From the NCBI GenBank assembly GCA_022559845.1, contig CM040121.1:572310140-572374139 (forward strand): 64,000 bases of DNA, read 5' to 3'. This stretch comes from Amorphophallus konjac (lineage: Eukaryota; Streptophyta; Magnoliopsida; Alismatales; Araceae). Numbering within the stretch: the first letter of the stretch is position 1; each line of letters begins with the position of its first letter. Below, piece by piece: positions 47,601 through 56,140 of this stretch. The notes under the pieces are model-generated. The model saw nothing but the letters and a program-made list of their open reading frames with translations, was not told where the DNA came from and did no database searches. The translations under genes and the position numbers were made by a program.

Positions 47601-49732
47601 GGCACTTAGCCAAAGGGATGAATGATGCAAGATAGGCTTGAACCGAAGAGAAGTCCATATTACTTGGTGCCTGCTCCATGTTGGGACCCCTAGCACTCAT
47701 ACCTTGATAAGGGGCAAGGAAAAAATAATAAAGGCTTTCTAATCAACATCAGCGAATTACCAATTCTCCAATAAAAATGGGCTAGGGCATTTCCCTGGTA
47801 CTAGTTTGAGTGGGGCACATCTGTTTGACACTGTTATATCTAGAGACACGAGTAATTAGGACACTGATCCTACTAAAATTAGGATACTTATATTTATGAT
47901 ATATTCAACTCTTTCTAACAGGTGTCATCAAATTCATCATAAGCAAGGTGTTGTCAACCAATGCTTTGAGGCACAGGGCCATTTAGTATCTGTCGAAGAG
48001 GTTCTTAACCTGCTCAATAGAACAGATAGGGGAGAGTCCAAGATTATGAAGAAAACATTATGGCTCGATAATATCAACAAGTGATGCTCAACTACTGAAG
48101 AAGCCAGCTGACTAAAGCATCTACATAATTCTTGCACAGAGCGGTAAATTGTACTTGCTAGGTAAGCGAGTGAAATCAGGGGTCACAAACAGAGGACTGG
48201 AGGGAACTGCCACAGAGGACATTGGATATGACTGGCTGTGAACTGTCTGTTTCTTTGGTTTTATGTTAGTATGACTTAAATAGGTTAATATACTCTTATG
48301 TGGTGTGCCGATTCAAATAAAAGGTTATAACTAGTCAGAAGACCAAATATTAGCAATTCAAACTTTGATGATTGGCACAAAATAGATTAAGATGCTTCCC
48401 ATTTTACTGGAAGTGGATGATGGAGTTATTTTGGTTATGCTTGGATCAAGTGGTTTAAGTATCGAAGGCATGTTGGAACTTGAAACCCATTTGCATCTGC
48501 ACAGGTCTTTTCCCCTAACAACTTCTCTCGGGTATACCTAAGTGCTTCTGCAAACAGATTTCAGACCAGACTTACTATGCAGCACTTTGTCCTTGTTCCT
48601 AGATATTTTAATATTGTTGTAATTGGTTTCTCACTTTTTTCATGGAACTTATTCAATCTGAATTCAACTATGTTTCTGCTTTGTCACTGCCAATTGATTG
48701 CAAAATCTCCTCATATGCAAAGTGATTTCATTATCTTTATGGTCATTTACAAGCACTCGAAAGTTATTTGGAATTGACAATGTCTTGTTTTGCTCTCAGG
48801 ATCATTTCCAGAAGCAGCGGATTGAGAATTCAATGAGTTCCTCAGAAGCTACATCCAAACAGGTTATTGCTCTTTTGTTTGTAGAATATCAATTTAATTT
48901 AAACTGTTGATATCCTTGGGGATTAACAACATATGCTCTCCAATTGATCCTAATTATCCTATTTTTTTGATTTCCATGTGAAGCGTACTTTATTTGTGGA
49001 TCCTATCAAAGTCTTTTAAGCATACGGACATTGTAATTTTAACATTTCCTGCTGGAGTTAAGATTCATTGTCCATGTACACAGACAACATAAAATATATT
49101 CATAATATGTTGTCTGTGTTCTAAGGGCTCCAGATTTCATTGTCGCAATCACTCTTTTCCAAAGTTCTATGAAATTATGGTAGCCATTGTACAAACCAAG
49201 GTCTTTTTGTTCTTATTTCTATGATGCCTACAATAACTTACCGTTAGATGGAAAACAATGAACTTCAGTTAAAAACTGTTTGAATAAAAATTCAGTTGTT
49301 TCATATTGTTCCTCGCCTATGACACAGACATGTCTCATAGAACTTGTGAAAACTTCAGTTCTCTGACCTTGTCAATAATTTATAGTTTTATGATGCATAT
49401 TCATCACCTCTGGTAGAGGTATCTATGGTAGCTTTTTGGAAGCTTCAGTTTTCTGAGAAATGATTAATCTGTTTCTGTGATATGAACTACTGAAGACTTC
49501 TGAAGATAAAATACTTTACCTTTTTCCTTTTTTCTGGAAGATTCTACTGTTAAGGATAATAGGAGGTTCTGTTAGTTGGAAGTCTTTGCTTAAGGCGGGA
49601 TGACACTGAAATTGTGCTTTGGTGTGTTCTTATCATATGCAGATTAACTATCTTCGAAGTTTAGGTTGCACCATTGTGCCAACTTCACGACTTCATGCCT
49701 CGCGACTGATTGAGCAGTACAAGTCTTTGTAA
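12060..49732 (+). CDS. SRS2: SRS2/UvrD-like ATP-dependent DNA helicase, C-terminal 12 exons
   Basis: Superfamily 1 DNA helicase of the plant SRS2-like type (Arabidopsis At4g25120 class), a nuclear 3'-5' helicase thought to act in recombination and repair. Exons: 12060-12269, 12377-12415, 33765-33836, 33939-34025, 34353-34409, 34583-34785, 35315-35408, 36111-36161, 42605-42667, 42778-42837, 48800-48862 and 49643-49732 (TAA). Together they encode 362 residues with no stop or frame break, and each visible intron has GT and AG ends. Helicase motif V is [17 protein letters not shown] across exons 1-2, and motif VI is [17 protein letters not shown] in exon 4. The N-terminal ATPase motifs are not in the window, so the gene starts further left. 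Exons are about 3% of the 37.7-kb span. Introns 2, 8 and 10 hold nested transposons. Confidence 0.9.
12377..12415 (+). CDS. SRS2: Helicase exon 2 (13-codon micro-exon)
   Basis: It encodes [13 protein letters not shown], completing motif V. Acceptor CTACAG, donor AAG|GTATGA. It is only 39 bp and precedes the 21-kb intron. Confidence 0.88.
13479..14565 (-). mobile_element. L1-type LINE remnant without reverse transcriptase
   Basis: A T-run at 13479-13488 is the poly(A) tail of a minus-strand element. The 3' end before it reads TTAGTGCTACTACCAACTT. Upstream on the minus strand are two linked frames (14301-14098 and 14058-13759) that look like one protein with one stop. It contains [20 protein letters not shown] and [20 protein letters not shown] and ends MARG before a stop. 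I associate these with plant L1 open reading frame proteins, but no reverse transcriptase is present. The insertion of an LTR at 14566 truncates its 5' side. Confidence 0.5.
14729..14746 (+). repeat. LTR core palindrome, copy 2
   Basis: CACTGACCTCGGTCAGTG, fully paired in the 7-bp stem (the next pair also matches). It is flanked by the standard core sequences. Confidence 0.8.
15661..16076. promoter_or_regulatory. Opposed TATA boxes flanking a GC-rich block in the LTR at 14566
   Basis: TATTTATA at 15661-15668 is TATAAATA on the minus strand; TATAAAA at 16070-16076 is on the plus strand. About 400 bp between them repeats short GGTCC/GACC-containing units. The sense box precedes the presumed R-U5 part. 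Confidence 0.45.
16600..16780 (+). other. 5' leader of PMD element 2
   Basis: It starts AATGCCCCCACGGTGCGTCC and ends at the PMD ATG at 16781. It parallels the leader of element 1. The bases next to the LTR do not form a TGG-type primer site. Confidence 0.55.
18237..18254 (+). repeat. LTR core palindrome, copy 3
   Basis: CATCGACCATAGTCGATG, fully paired. Relative to copy 2, stem positions 3 and 4 changed together with their partners. Confidence 0.8.
19150..20140 (+). repeat. Degenerate tandem array with TTTAACCGG/CAAA units
   Basis: Units of about 33-36 bp repeat the theme GGGTTTTAACCGGACCAAA followed by C-rich bases. Similarity between units falls off irregularly. It lies in the LTR where other members carry GC-rich GGTCC blocks. 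Confidence 0.65.
22933..23535. mobile_element. hAT MITE (603 bp) with perfect 8-bp target duplication
   Basis: GTGAAGCT flanks both ends (22925-22932 and 23536-23543). The ends are TAGGGGTGT and ACATCCTTA, imperfect inverted repeats. The inside is non-coding and rich in CCCG and GGGTA motifs (GGGTCGGGTAATACCCG, CCGGGTAT). It inserted into the 3' half of the PMD element. Confidence 0.75.
24641..25157 (+). other. 3' internal, apparently non-coding part of PMD element 2
   Basis: After the PMD tail the sequence has frequent stops, with Glu-rich fragments up to about 24780. I see no further domain, and nothing retroviral. Confidence 0.4.
25158..27936 (-). mobile_element. Minus-strand solo LTR of the same family (about 2.8 kb)
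   Basis: In LTR orientation it starts TGTTTGAACACGG and ends TTTGTTTCAACA. It has the core at 27722-27840, a very long degenerate array (about 25920-27260) of 28-30-bp units with the theme AATGACAAAAATACC, and an antisense TATAAATA on the plus strand at 25499-25506. No matching target duplication was found: the left five bases are GGTGT and the right AACAC. So one border may be misplaced, or the LTR has recombined. Confidence 0.6.
27771..27788 (-). repeat. LTR core palindrome, copy 4 (decayed)
   Basis: In LTR orientation CACCGACCGTAGTAAGTG: two stem mismatches, consistent with decay of an old copy. Confidence 0.65.
28090..28410 (+). repeat. Tandem repeat with GTTGACCTTTGTGGTTT theme, about six units
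   Basis: Units of 43-53 bp repeat GACCTTTGTGGTTTATAGCC followed by G/T-rich bases. The array ends at the start of the next LTR (28411), so it probably is the 3' terminal internal region of an element. Confidence 0.6.
28411..29243 (+). mobile_element. LTR, left part (interrupted by the LTR at 29244)
   Basis: It begins at about TGTGATTATTTATCAC and follows the solo LTR at 18101 closely (GGAAATAAATAAATAA, core, CAATATTCGCTGTGATATT, then the 28-30-bp array with GGGTATTTTTGCAATTT). It stops at TTTTCGTG, where the related LTR reads TTTTCATGTAATC, and resumes at 31756. Confidence 0.7.
28562..28579 (+). repeat. LTR core palindrome, copy 5 (decayed)
   Basis: CATCAATCGTAGTCGATA. The stem has mismatches that fit C-to-T or G-to-A decay of a CATCGAC form. 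Confidence 0.65.
29890..30190 (+). repeat. Minisatellite of GCCCCTACGTGGGC units
   Basis: About ten units of 27-36 bp have the form TTTATGCCCCTACGTGGGC. Related but shorter series are at 3460-3560 and, on the other strand, 37555-37600, in equivalent LTR positions. Confidence 0.65.
30870..31395 (+). mobile_element. Copia-like LTR fragment
   Basis: The stretch has the look of a Copia LTR: TGTTGGGTTTTGTCTTATAAGGC, a TATA box CCTATATAAGGAAAG near 31094, and the downstream ATGAATAGAATGAAG theme. It lacks features of the surrounding LTR family. Exact borders and a target duplication were not found. Confidence 0.45.
31511..31528 (-). repeat. LTR core palindrome, copy 6
   Basis: In LTR orientation CACTGACCACAGTCAGTG, fully paired 7-bp stem with CACA loop. 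Confidence 0.8.
31756..32400 (+). mobile_element. LTR, right part (continues the LTR at 28411)
   Basis: It resumes with TCATGTAATCTTGGCATGAG and follows the solo LTR at 18920-19830 (GCGTCCATCAGCGCAACG, GAGCACAAG repeats, CCATTGGGGTATTTATAG). The match fades after about 32350; I cannot place the end. Confidence 0.6.
32591..32630. repeat. (CA)n(TA)n microsatellite
   Basis: About sixteen CA units followed by a short TA run. Confidence 0.85.
32650..33141. mobile_element. hAT-like fragment with one recognisable end
   Basis: AT-rich DNA followed by CCGG-rich sequence, ending GGTTGCTGATCCTTG at 33141. This resembles the hAT end at 11575 (GTACTGCCAACCTTG). The other end and an 8-bp duplication were not found. 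Confidence 0.35.
33765..33836 (+). CDS. SRS2: Helicase exon 3
   Basis: 24 codons, [14 protein letters not shown] to TTLE; acceptor TTTAG, donor GAG|GTAGTA. First exon after the giant intron. Confidence 0.88.
33939..34025 (+). CDS. SRS2: Helicase exon 4 (motif VI)
   Basis: 29 codons including [13 protein letters not shown], the arginine-bearing motif VI of UvrD-type helicases. Acceptor TTTTAG, donor CAG|GTAGAA. Confidence 0.92.
34353..34409 (+). CDS. SRS2: Helicase exon 5
   Basis: 19 codons, [19 protein letters not shown]; acceptor TCTCAG, donor CAG|GTTAGT. Confidence 0.85.
34583..34785 (+). CDS. SRS2: Helicase exon 6
   Basis: [16 protein letters not shown] to FLK plus two bases of an Arg codon. 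Acceptor CTGTAG, donor AG|GTGTAC. A Cys- and Ser-rich linker region of low conservation. Confidence 0.8.
35315..35408 (+). CDS. SRS2: Helicase exon 7
   Basis: It completes the split Arg codon, then [19 protein letters not shown] to RLTDK. Acceptor TTGCAG, donor AAG|GTTTGT. Confidence 0.85.
35643..35799. repeat. Foldback hairpin in helicase intron 7
   Basis: The outer arms of 15 nt (35643-35657 and 35785-35799) and inner arms of 25 nt (35685-35709 and 35739-35763) are perfect inverted repeats. The middle is imperfect purine/pyrimidine pairing. The loop is about 29 nt. This is a small foldback element or a small-RNA-type precursor. Confidence 0.75.
36111..36161 (+). CDS. SRS2: Helicase exon 8
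   Basis: 17 codons, [17 protein letters not shown]; acceptor TTGCAG, donor AAG|GTTTTC. Followed by the 6.4-kb intron 8. Confidence 0.85.
36645..36662 (+). repeat. LTR core palindrome, copy 7
   Basis: CACTGACCGTAATCAGTG, one mismatch at the innermost stem pair. Confidence 0.8.
37727..38028. promoter_or_regulatory. Opposed TATA boxes of the LTR at 36510
   Basis: TATAAATA on the minus strand (37727-37734) and TATAAA on the plus strand (38023-38028), with about 290 bp of GC-rich GACCCCGGGCGGGTC-type sequence between them. Confidence 0.45.
38857..38874 (+). repeat. LTR core palindrome, copy 8
   Basis: CACTGATTGGAATCAGTG, fully paired. The innermost pair is T-A where other copies have C-G. Confidence 0.82.
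39631..39702 (+). other. tRNA-like module, left arm of the MITE
   Basis: Box A-like TACCTCAGTTGG (39639-39650) and box B-like GGTTCGAATCA (39683-39693) have tRNA spacing. The acceptor stem does not pair well, so I call it tRNA-like rather than a functional tRNA gene. Confidence 0.5.
39765..39830 (-). other. tRNA-like module, right arm of the MITE
   Basis: On the minus strand TAGGTCGGTTGGTCG serves as box A and CCGGTTCGAAA as box B. Between them is a 28-nt perfect palindrome (39782-39809), which forms a long anticodon-like stem. It is similar to the left module and points toward it. Confidence 0.5.
40501..40720. promoter_or_regulatory. Opposed TATA boxes of the LTR at 38663
   Basis: TATAAATA on the minus strand (40501-40508) and CTATAAAAGG on the plus strand (40714-40723). 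The 205 bp between repeat GGCCTATCCGG and GGTCC units. Confidence 0.5.
41103..42604 (+). other. Right part of intron 8
   Basis: AT-rich intron sequence. I see no repeat family or gene in it; it ends at acceptor TTTTACAG. Confidence 0.5.
42605..42667 (+). CDS. SRS2: Helicase exon 9
   Basis: 21 codons, [21 protein letters not shown]; acceptor TTACAG, donor TAT|GTAAGT. Confidence 0.85.
42778..42837 (+). CDS. SRS2: Helicase exon 10
   Basis: 20 codons, [20 protein letters not shown]; acceptor GGACAG, donor CAG|GTCAAT. Confidence 0.85.
42838..43657 (+). other. Left part of intron 10, with an unassigned minus-strand frame
   Basis: AT-rich intron. A minus-strand open frame at about 43650-43442 ([20 protein letters not shown], later [15 protein letters not shown]) looks protein-like in composition. 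I do not recognise it, and it is cut by the LTR at 43658. Confidence 0.35.
43679..44856 (-). mobile_element. RTE-type LINE, 5'-truncated, with reverse transcriptase remnant
   Basis: An 18-bp target duplication TGAACCCCACAATTATCA flanks it (43661-43678 and 44857-44874). The 3' end has a TGATGATGAT tail and no poly(A), as in RTE elements. The minus-strand protein reads [20 protein letters not shown], then [36 protein letters not shown] and LFADDIVLI, i.e. fingers/palm of a reverse transcriptase with FADD at the catalytic site. The C-terminal part contains [18 protein letters not shown] and [14 protein letters not shown], typical of RTE tails. Frame changes near 44660 and 44360 mean it is dead. 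It lies inside the solo LTR. Confidence 0.85.
46579..46596 (-). repeat. LTR core palindrome, copy 9
   Basis: In LTR orientation CACCGACTGGAGTCGGTG, fully paired; position 4 is C-G where copy 2 has T-A. Confidence 0.82.
46729..48799 (+). other. Right part of intron 10
   Basis: It holds a moderately GC-rich patch (46900-47480) with no recognisable gene; a minus-strand open frame at 47178-46828 has no domain I know. The rest is AT-rich intron ending at TCTCAG. Confidence 0.4.
48800..48862 (+). CDS. SRS2: Helicase exon 11
   Basis: 21 codons, [20 protein letters not shown] followed by Q; acceptor TCTCAG, donor CAG|GTTATT. Confidence 0.82.
49078..49119. repeat. Short inverted repeat in intron 11
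   Basis: ACACAGACAACAT (49078-49090) and its complement (49107-49119) form a perfect 13-bp stem with a 16-nt AT loop. Confidence 0.7.
49643..49732 (+). CDS. SRS2: Helicase exon 12 with stop codon
   Basis: [20 protein letters not shown], then RLIEQYKSL and TAA at 49730-49732. Acceptor ATGCAG. This closing segment is well kept in the plant SRS2-like family as I remember it. Confidence 0.88.
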   Translation: MNYLRSLGCTIVPTSRLHASRLIEQYKSL

Positions 49733-52700
49733 AATTGAAAATATGTAAAGATAAGTTATGTGCAATTTTTCAGTTTCAATCTGATAAGGCATTAAAATTG
49801 GCTATAATGCCTAATTGTGTGCTGTGTTTAACTCTCTCTGGTCTCACTTCTGTCTCGAGATTTGTCCTTATCTTATGATGTTATATACTAGGACCTGGGG
49901 TAGGCATTTCATGGATGGCAGTTTTCTTGTGTCAATTAAAGAGTTGCAGGTTATAGAAATGCTTATTTGATCTGAATGTGGCTGTAAATTGTGGCACATT
50001 CCTGCTATACTTGCAGAAGGTTAACGTTACTTTATTGTATTCTTGCTTTCCAAGAGCCATAAAGTGTAATATTCGCTAAATGCTATCGTCAATTTGTGCT
50101 AAACTTGTTGGGGGCTTGGGGCGAATGATAGTCATGAACTGTAATTTATTCTATTGTTTCTGTTCACCTCATTCATTTTGACATTTGCTATTACCGTGAG
50201 GCTGACTCGCGTTCTTTACACTAGTGCCACTTTAATCGGGTTAACTCTACCTTTTCTGATGATCTTTCTGGAATGCTGGCAAATGGACTCACCTATCTAA
50301 AGCAATTGGATCATTTTTTTTCCCTAAAAGAGCGCAAGGAGTTTCAAAATCTCGTCGCTCTTACTTTTTAGGCTGTCTACATAGTAACATCCAATTTGAT
50401 GGCCGTTGCTGCTCCACTAGAAATAATGGAGTTGTCTTGCATTTGAGAAGCTAAACTCCAATCATAGAAACATTTGTTTTGTGCCCTGGATCCTCAGACC
50501 CTTATTGCCCACTTCAGAGCTTGTTCCTGCGATGAAAACCTTGACTCAAGCTTAGTTATAAGAATGGAGGTCTTCCGACTCTATTGTAATGTGATGAGAA
50601 ATGGTATGGAAGGCCATGAGTGCCAGCCCTGTACGTTGTTGATTGTTTACATTCTAAAGGTGATATTTAACTTTTGGATGAATAAGCAAATTTAGGAGCC
50701 CCTATTGGTATCTTTCTTCATTTACCATGCAAGTTCCGTGAGCAACTAACGGGAGACAAGTTGACATTTTAATAGGCTTGAGAAGCGCACAATTTTTTGA
50801 AGCCAAAGACTTGCCGATCATTTTGTTCTTCCTGTAAACCATGTTGACCAATTCCTAGTCATGGTTACTACGTACTGATCTACGTGTTAGTAGTATTGGT
50901 GTTTATTCCAAGGTCTCTTATATCTATGGATTTTCATGTGCTTCGATTTGGCATCAACAATGTTGTTTGGGGCATTACGTCAGAAATCCAGCACCAAATA
51001 CTACGCTCCAGAATGTTCGTATTGTAATGTAAGCTAAATAAGCATGCTAATTCATAGGACTAAAATGATTCGAATTGAGAGATAACTAGAGCATGCATCT
51101 GTGACTGAGATGGAAGAATAACCCCCTCCCATGGTGTCAAGAGGAATGCGACCATTCATTCACTTCAGCAGGAGAGGCAAGTCCCACTCTCCTTCGATTT
51201 TGGCCGGTGGGGCAAGGGAGTCCTTTGCCTTCTAACTTTTTGGCCATCTTAATGCGGTTGTTCATCTAGGTGTTCTTACACATCAACGACACGAAAACAT
51301 GGAAAGGATTTTCGTTACATAGCATGGATATATAGCACCAAGTCATGTAATAAAAATAAATGGAAATCGCAAAGCAAACAAAAGGCATGGATATTTTCAT
51401 CTCCTTCTTTTACAACTTAGGTGGGAATGACACCCAATAAATAGTTTAACACGTCACATACATTCATATATATACATGTTTGCGAGAACGAAGGAAAAAG
51501 GAGAAAGTCTGTAGACTTTCGTACATGGTAGAACTACCAAGGATTCAGTGGTTGTCATATATAGAGCATTAACTCTGGGGAGAAGAATGATCCCTTGGGA
51601 ACACAACACCTCTAGTGCTAAGATAGATTGTACAGAGGTACACATATACGCGCACATTCTATGCTTTAAAGATGCAGCTAGCAGGCTGCACCAGAGTGGG
51701 AAAACGATGTCATCAGCATGCAGCAGCCTGTGACCCGGCCTGCAGGAGAGAAGTACGTAGGTGGCATGATCCCACCAGTAGGTGAAGTTTACGGCGGCGC
51801 CTGCATGGATCGGTTTGCCGTCATTGACGAGGAAGGCGCCGGCACCGCCCGTTCTGGGTGACGAAACCAGGTGGATGGAGCTTGACGTTGCTCTGGGGTT
51901 GGGCTTGGAATGCTAGTTGTCAACTTCTTCCCCATCAAGCTTCCATTATATATATAGTTATGTCTTGTGTGTTCACGTCCTAAGTTTCAAGTCAAAGTAC
52001 CACGATCTTCCTGCTCAATTCGTCAGCCTGATGTGAGAGGATTACATCAATTGCCCCCGAGTCACCATTTCGCCATCACGAACCCCCACTACCCCACCCC
52101 ATTGGTGGGGCGATTGGTCTCAAGACTGGAGACTTTTGAGTACTTAACAACTGATGGAAGTTGGCATCGATCCCAACCTAACCATCATTTTGCGAGGATT
52201 ACAATATATTACATGAAGTGCGTTCGTTAAATAGGACGATCCTACTAGGGGTGTCACCCCCTATCTAAATAATACTGTGGTTGATGCAGGCTTTGGGATA
52301 TTCTCAGCTTTCACGGTTGGTTGAAATCAATTCCTTGCCTTGGGGTACTGCTTTCGAGGTGCCCATCCATGGTGGCTTTGTCTTTTAGGCTTGATGGGTG
52401 CCGTCTTGTCCGTATATGAGAGAGTTCTTAGTGACACCCATACTTGGTAGGAGTTTGCACGGTGAAGCAACTCGTATAAGGTCATGTGGCACGCCGGTGT
52501 CATCGATGGCCGTGGAGCTTAACCAACAGTCCAAGACCCCATGCATTCAAGTTATTTCAACCATTAAACATGTGATTCACCCTTGCTATTATCTAGTTTT
52601 GCTTTGACTCTACTCCATTAAACTTCCAATTTAAAACTGGTTAAAGGGACGAGTGAGAACATGTACACCCTAACTAAGCTATATTATCGTAATCAAAATT

Positions 52701-53338
52701 AATTACGCGTTTGCTAATTTCATGAGATGCATACACATGGCATTCATCTTGTGATGAATATGGCATTAAGAGTATCTTTCACTCCGTTTAGCTCGGTGGC
52801 AAGGTGCGCTGCCACAAACCATTTAGTTGGAAAAGTACTCTTCGATATATTTATCCAACGGTGTTACACAGATGAATACTGAACAAAAGGTCGAATGGGT
52901 GAGTGAAATTATGTAAATATCCTCTTATCTAGATGGATTGCAGACAAGGGTTCAAATTCATATGCTTGTGACCTAATCGCATACTATCTTTGAAGCACCT
53001 TGGCCGCTCCGTGAGCCAATATATTGTGCAAGTTTAGCATTCCACGTAGAACAAGGTACTTCCCACACAATTCACTGCCACCAACTACCGATGGGAGTTC
53101 AGAAATGCAGAAAAGATGATGGAATTTCCTCTAGGTGTGCAGCAGATCAATGTTCAACTAAGAAAGAAATGGTTGATACGCAGAAAAACTGAATCCTGTG
53201 GTTTAAACCTCAAAGTCTGACTGTAAATTTATTCAACGACCCAATCATGACTATTTCTTCAGTGGCCCATTTAACCAAGAAAACCGGAAATGAAAAGCAA
53301 ATCACTCACATGGAGCGAACAAAAGTGGGGGATAGATC
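49733..53338. other. Intergenic DNA between the helicase and COX5C
   Basis: The first few hundred bases are likely helicase 3' untranslated sequence; no AATAAA is obvious. The rest has no gene I can support. A GC-rich patch at 51680-51900 keeps one open minus-strand frame (GGAGAFLVNDGKPIHAGAAV) of unknown origin. Confidence 0.4.
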
Positions 53339-53536
53339 TCACTCTTCCACAACAACACTAATCTCACCCTTGTCCAGCATATCATAGAAGGCCCTGACTT
53401 TCCTCTGCTCATTCCAGTGATGCATCTTCCACAAGCCACCAGCAAACAACCCCAGAGTGAGGCCAATGCAAATCTCTTTGACAACGCTTGGTCCTCTCAA
53501 GGTAGCATGTGCAATCTTATGAGCAGCAGCCGCCAT
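53339..53536 (-). CDS. COX5C: Cytochrome c oxidase subunit 5C
   Basis: A 65-residue protein, MAAAAHKIAHATLRGPS to RAFYDMLDKGEISVVVEE, with the plant COX5C signature GGLWKMHHWNEQRK and one membrane segment (about ICIGLTLGLFAGGLW). It is a small nuclear-encoded subunit of complex IV in the mitochondrial inner membrane. I chose the ATG at 53536 because the protein then has the usual length of about 63-65 residues; an ATG further up (53563) would add residues not seen in the family. An acceptor TATGCAG|GTTTC on the minus strand at 53558-53560 lies just upstream. COX5C genes are known to have an intron in the 5' leader, so this fits. The coding part is a single intact exon. Confidence 0.9.
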   Translation of the reverse strand: MAAAAHKIAHATLRGPSVVKEICIGLTLGLFAGGLWKMHHWNEQRKVRAFYDMLDKGEISVVVEE

Positions 53537-53557
53537 ATGCTCCTTGTGGTTAGAAAC
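53537..53557 (-). other. COX5C: COX5C 5' untranslated part of the coding exon
   Basis: 21 bases between the acceptor at 53558-53560 and the ATG. The leader exon upstream is not placed with certainty; a small GT/AG-bordered segment at 56751-56780 (minus strand) is one candidate, which would imply an intron of about 3.2 kb. Confidence 0.4.
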
Positions 53558-54614
53558 CTGCATACGACGGAAAAGAGTCCAAACATGAAAAGTTTAAGAT
53601 CAGCTTAATGCACATAAGCAGGACACACTAATAAAAACAACCATAATCAATGTCTACTCAAAGCCCCTGTTTGGCAACTGGATAAATGTAGGGAAGAATA
53701 TTCCACAAGTTATTCTGCCATTCACCAGTTTTCTGTTTGGTCAAAAACAGTGAAAATGAAGAAAATATTTAACATGGGAGTGTAATATCCGGCCTCTTTT
53801 CTTTTATTTGAGGGGAGACCCCAAATAAAAGTCACTCCATTATTCTACCCTTAGCCTTCTATCCCCTCAAATAGTCCTGTTCCTTCCAAGGAGTTTGACA
53901 CCTAAAGACGGGTACCCCCTAATTCCACCCACTTATTCTGTTTCTAGACAGCAGCTAAAGGTGTCTCACTCACTACCAAGATTCTCATTGCCATAGTCAG
54001 CAAATCCACTAAAGTTAGCAGTGTATCTTATGTGACTGGAATCTGCCATGAACATATCAACAATCTCTGTTGCAGTTTGGAACAAAATAAATGGCTTTAG
54101 TCCTGCAAAAATACATGGTTTCTTGTGATCATTCAACCTGGCCATAGTACTCACCTGCATAACCTCAGAATGGTAATGTTTGTCCATATTACACCACAGA
54201 AGGCCCACCATAGAGGTTCATAATATGCACCCCCCAAACCCCAGGGGAAAGAAGGCTCTCAAATGAATCATTTAGTTGGCCCCATTCATCATTTAACTCA
54301 TTCATGAAAAGCCATTCAAAACCCCCAAAATACAAAACCCGAACACTTGATGTACAAACTCAGATTAATAAATCTCAGATGTGTACCATAGCTGTGTTCA
54401 GATCATTCCCCTCTTGAACTTTATTTCCTCCAATATTTAGAGGGTCAACGAAGATTTTCCTCTATTTTAAACTGGCCACGGGATGAAAATATGATGTGTT
54501 TTTGTCCCCTTCTCTCAACGAAGTCTCCTTAGCCCTCGGTTTCCATTTCATTTCATTTGTACATGCCCACATTGTGGTGTTAATACCAAAAATGGAGTGT
54601 CCGGAGACAGTGAG

Positions 54615-54795
54615 GCCCTCTTTGTAAACCGGGTAGGATACCACATTCGACCTCAGAGGGTCGAATGCGGTACCCGGGGTCGGGTAAGTATCATGTGTGT
54701 GAGAGGAGCGTGTGGGGCCCACACGACTCTCTCATTAGATTTGTTATCCGCCCCCGGTATTCCAATAACAAACTGACCCTGAGTGTTTACAAACC
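54615..54795. repeat. Small foldback, MITE-like
   Basis: It contains a near-perfect palindrome (about 54638-54676: CCACATTCGACCT...AGGGTCGAATGCGG) and a second one (GTGTGGGGCCCACAC at about 54710). The ends TTTGTAAAC and GTTTACAAA are inverted. No target duplication was found. Confidence 0.4.
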
Positions 54796-55324
54796 TACAA
54801 TCTTGTTAATAGCATTTTTGGGAGCAATTTTTTGTAGGAGGCTATTTCTCTCTCAAAATTGATTACATGTCAATTTTTTTCTTAAGTTTTACAAATTGTG
54901 TAAACTGCTTAGTAACTGTTTGAAAAGATTAGAATTATTTGTAAATTTTGGGTAGACGTGTTTGGCTCATGGCGTTCTTGGAGGGCCTGAGGATGTTGAA
55001 GGAAGAAGAATGGGAAGGAGAGAAAATCAGGGACGTGGGAGAGGAGGAAGATGATAAAGAAGACATGGAACAGGAAAAGGTCCACGGGAGTAAGGACACT
55101 CATGAGAGAGAAGATAGGGTGATGCGTTCTCCAAAAAAAGTAAATGGAGGCTTGTTTTTCTTCCAGGGACGGTTAACAAAGGATGGGATCTCTCCCCAAA
55201 AATTAGGAGAGCCCTTGCCAAGCATGGTTACATGGGGATTTTATTCCTAATTTTTATTTTGAGGGACGAGAAATAAAAAACTGCAACCAAACACCCTATA
55301 AATGGCACATGCAAAATCATCACA

Positions 55325-56140
55325 AAGACCTAGCCTGGCAGATTGAAGCAAGTGATAGGTAGCATTGTCAACAGCAACCAATCAGCTTTTATACAAGGAA
55401 GATACATATTGGACAATTGCATGGCTACATATGTGTATACATGAAGAGAAGATTATAAAGAAGGATCTTCTGGTCTTTAAGCTTGATTCTGAAAAAGCAT
55501 ATGATAGAGTAAGCTGAGTTTGCCTATTCAAGTACTTCATGTGATGGGATTTAAGGAGGGATGGATTGAACACCTTCCCCCCCCCCCAAAAAAAAAGAGA
55601 GGAAAGGATTGAATGGGTGAAATGGTGTGTACAGACTGCAAAATTCTCGATCTTAATCAATGGCAAACTTTGTGGTTACTTTGGGAGGACCAAGGCAAGG
55701 AGGTCCCCTATCTCCTATATTATTTGTTTTAGTCGGCCACGTTCTAAGTGGAATGTGGAAGCAAGTGAAGTCAACAGGTTTGATTGGAGGAATTAGCGTA
55801 GGAAGGGTTGAAAAAGAAGTGACAGATCTATAATATGCAGATGACACAATCCTTTTTCCAGTAATTGACAAGGACTGGAGGAGAACCTAATCAACCTGAG
55901 GATCATGCTTGGATTACTTGAGGCAGTGACTGGTCTGAAAATTAGCTTTCACAAATGTGAGTTGGTGGGAATAAACATTCATGCACACAGGAAGGAGCAT
56001 ATTGGACGGATCTTGGATGCTAAATGGAGATCATTTCCCATTATCTAGGACTACTTCTGTCAGATGGAGGAAGAAGAGCTGTAGATTGGAACTGTACAAT
56101 TAAAAAATATTTGGGAGAGAAAGGCTACAAATTAAGGGGC
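55325..56140 (+). pseudogene. L1-type LINE reverse transcriptase remnant
   Basis: Fragments in several frames match a plant L1 reverse transcriptase in order: NQSAFIQGRYILDN (about 55378), KLDSEKAYDRV (about 55480), INGKLCGYFG (about 55660), a Gln-Gly-Gly-like PLSPILFVLVGHVLS (about 55705), and YADDTILFPV (about 55835). GLKISFHKCELVGINI follows. Frameshifts and stops are frequent; a C-run at about 55579 interrupts it. It lies upstream of COX5C on the opposite strand. Confidence 0.7.
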
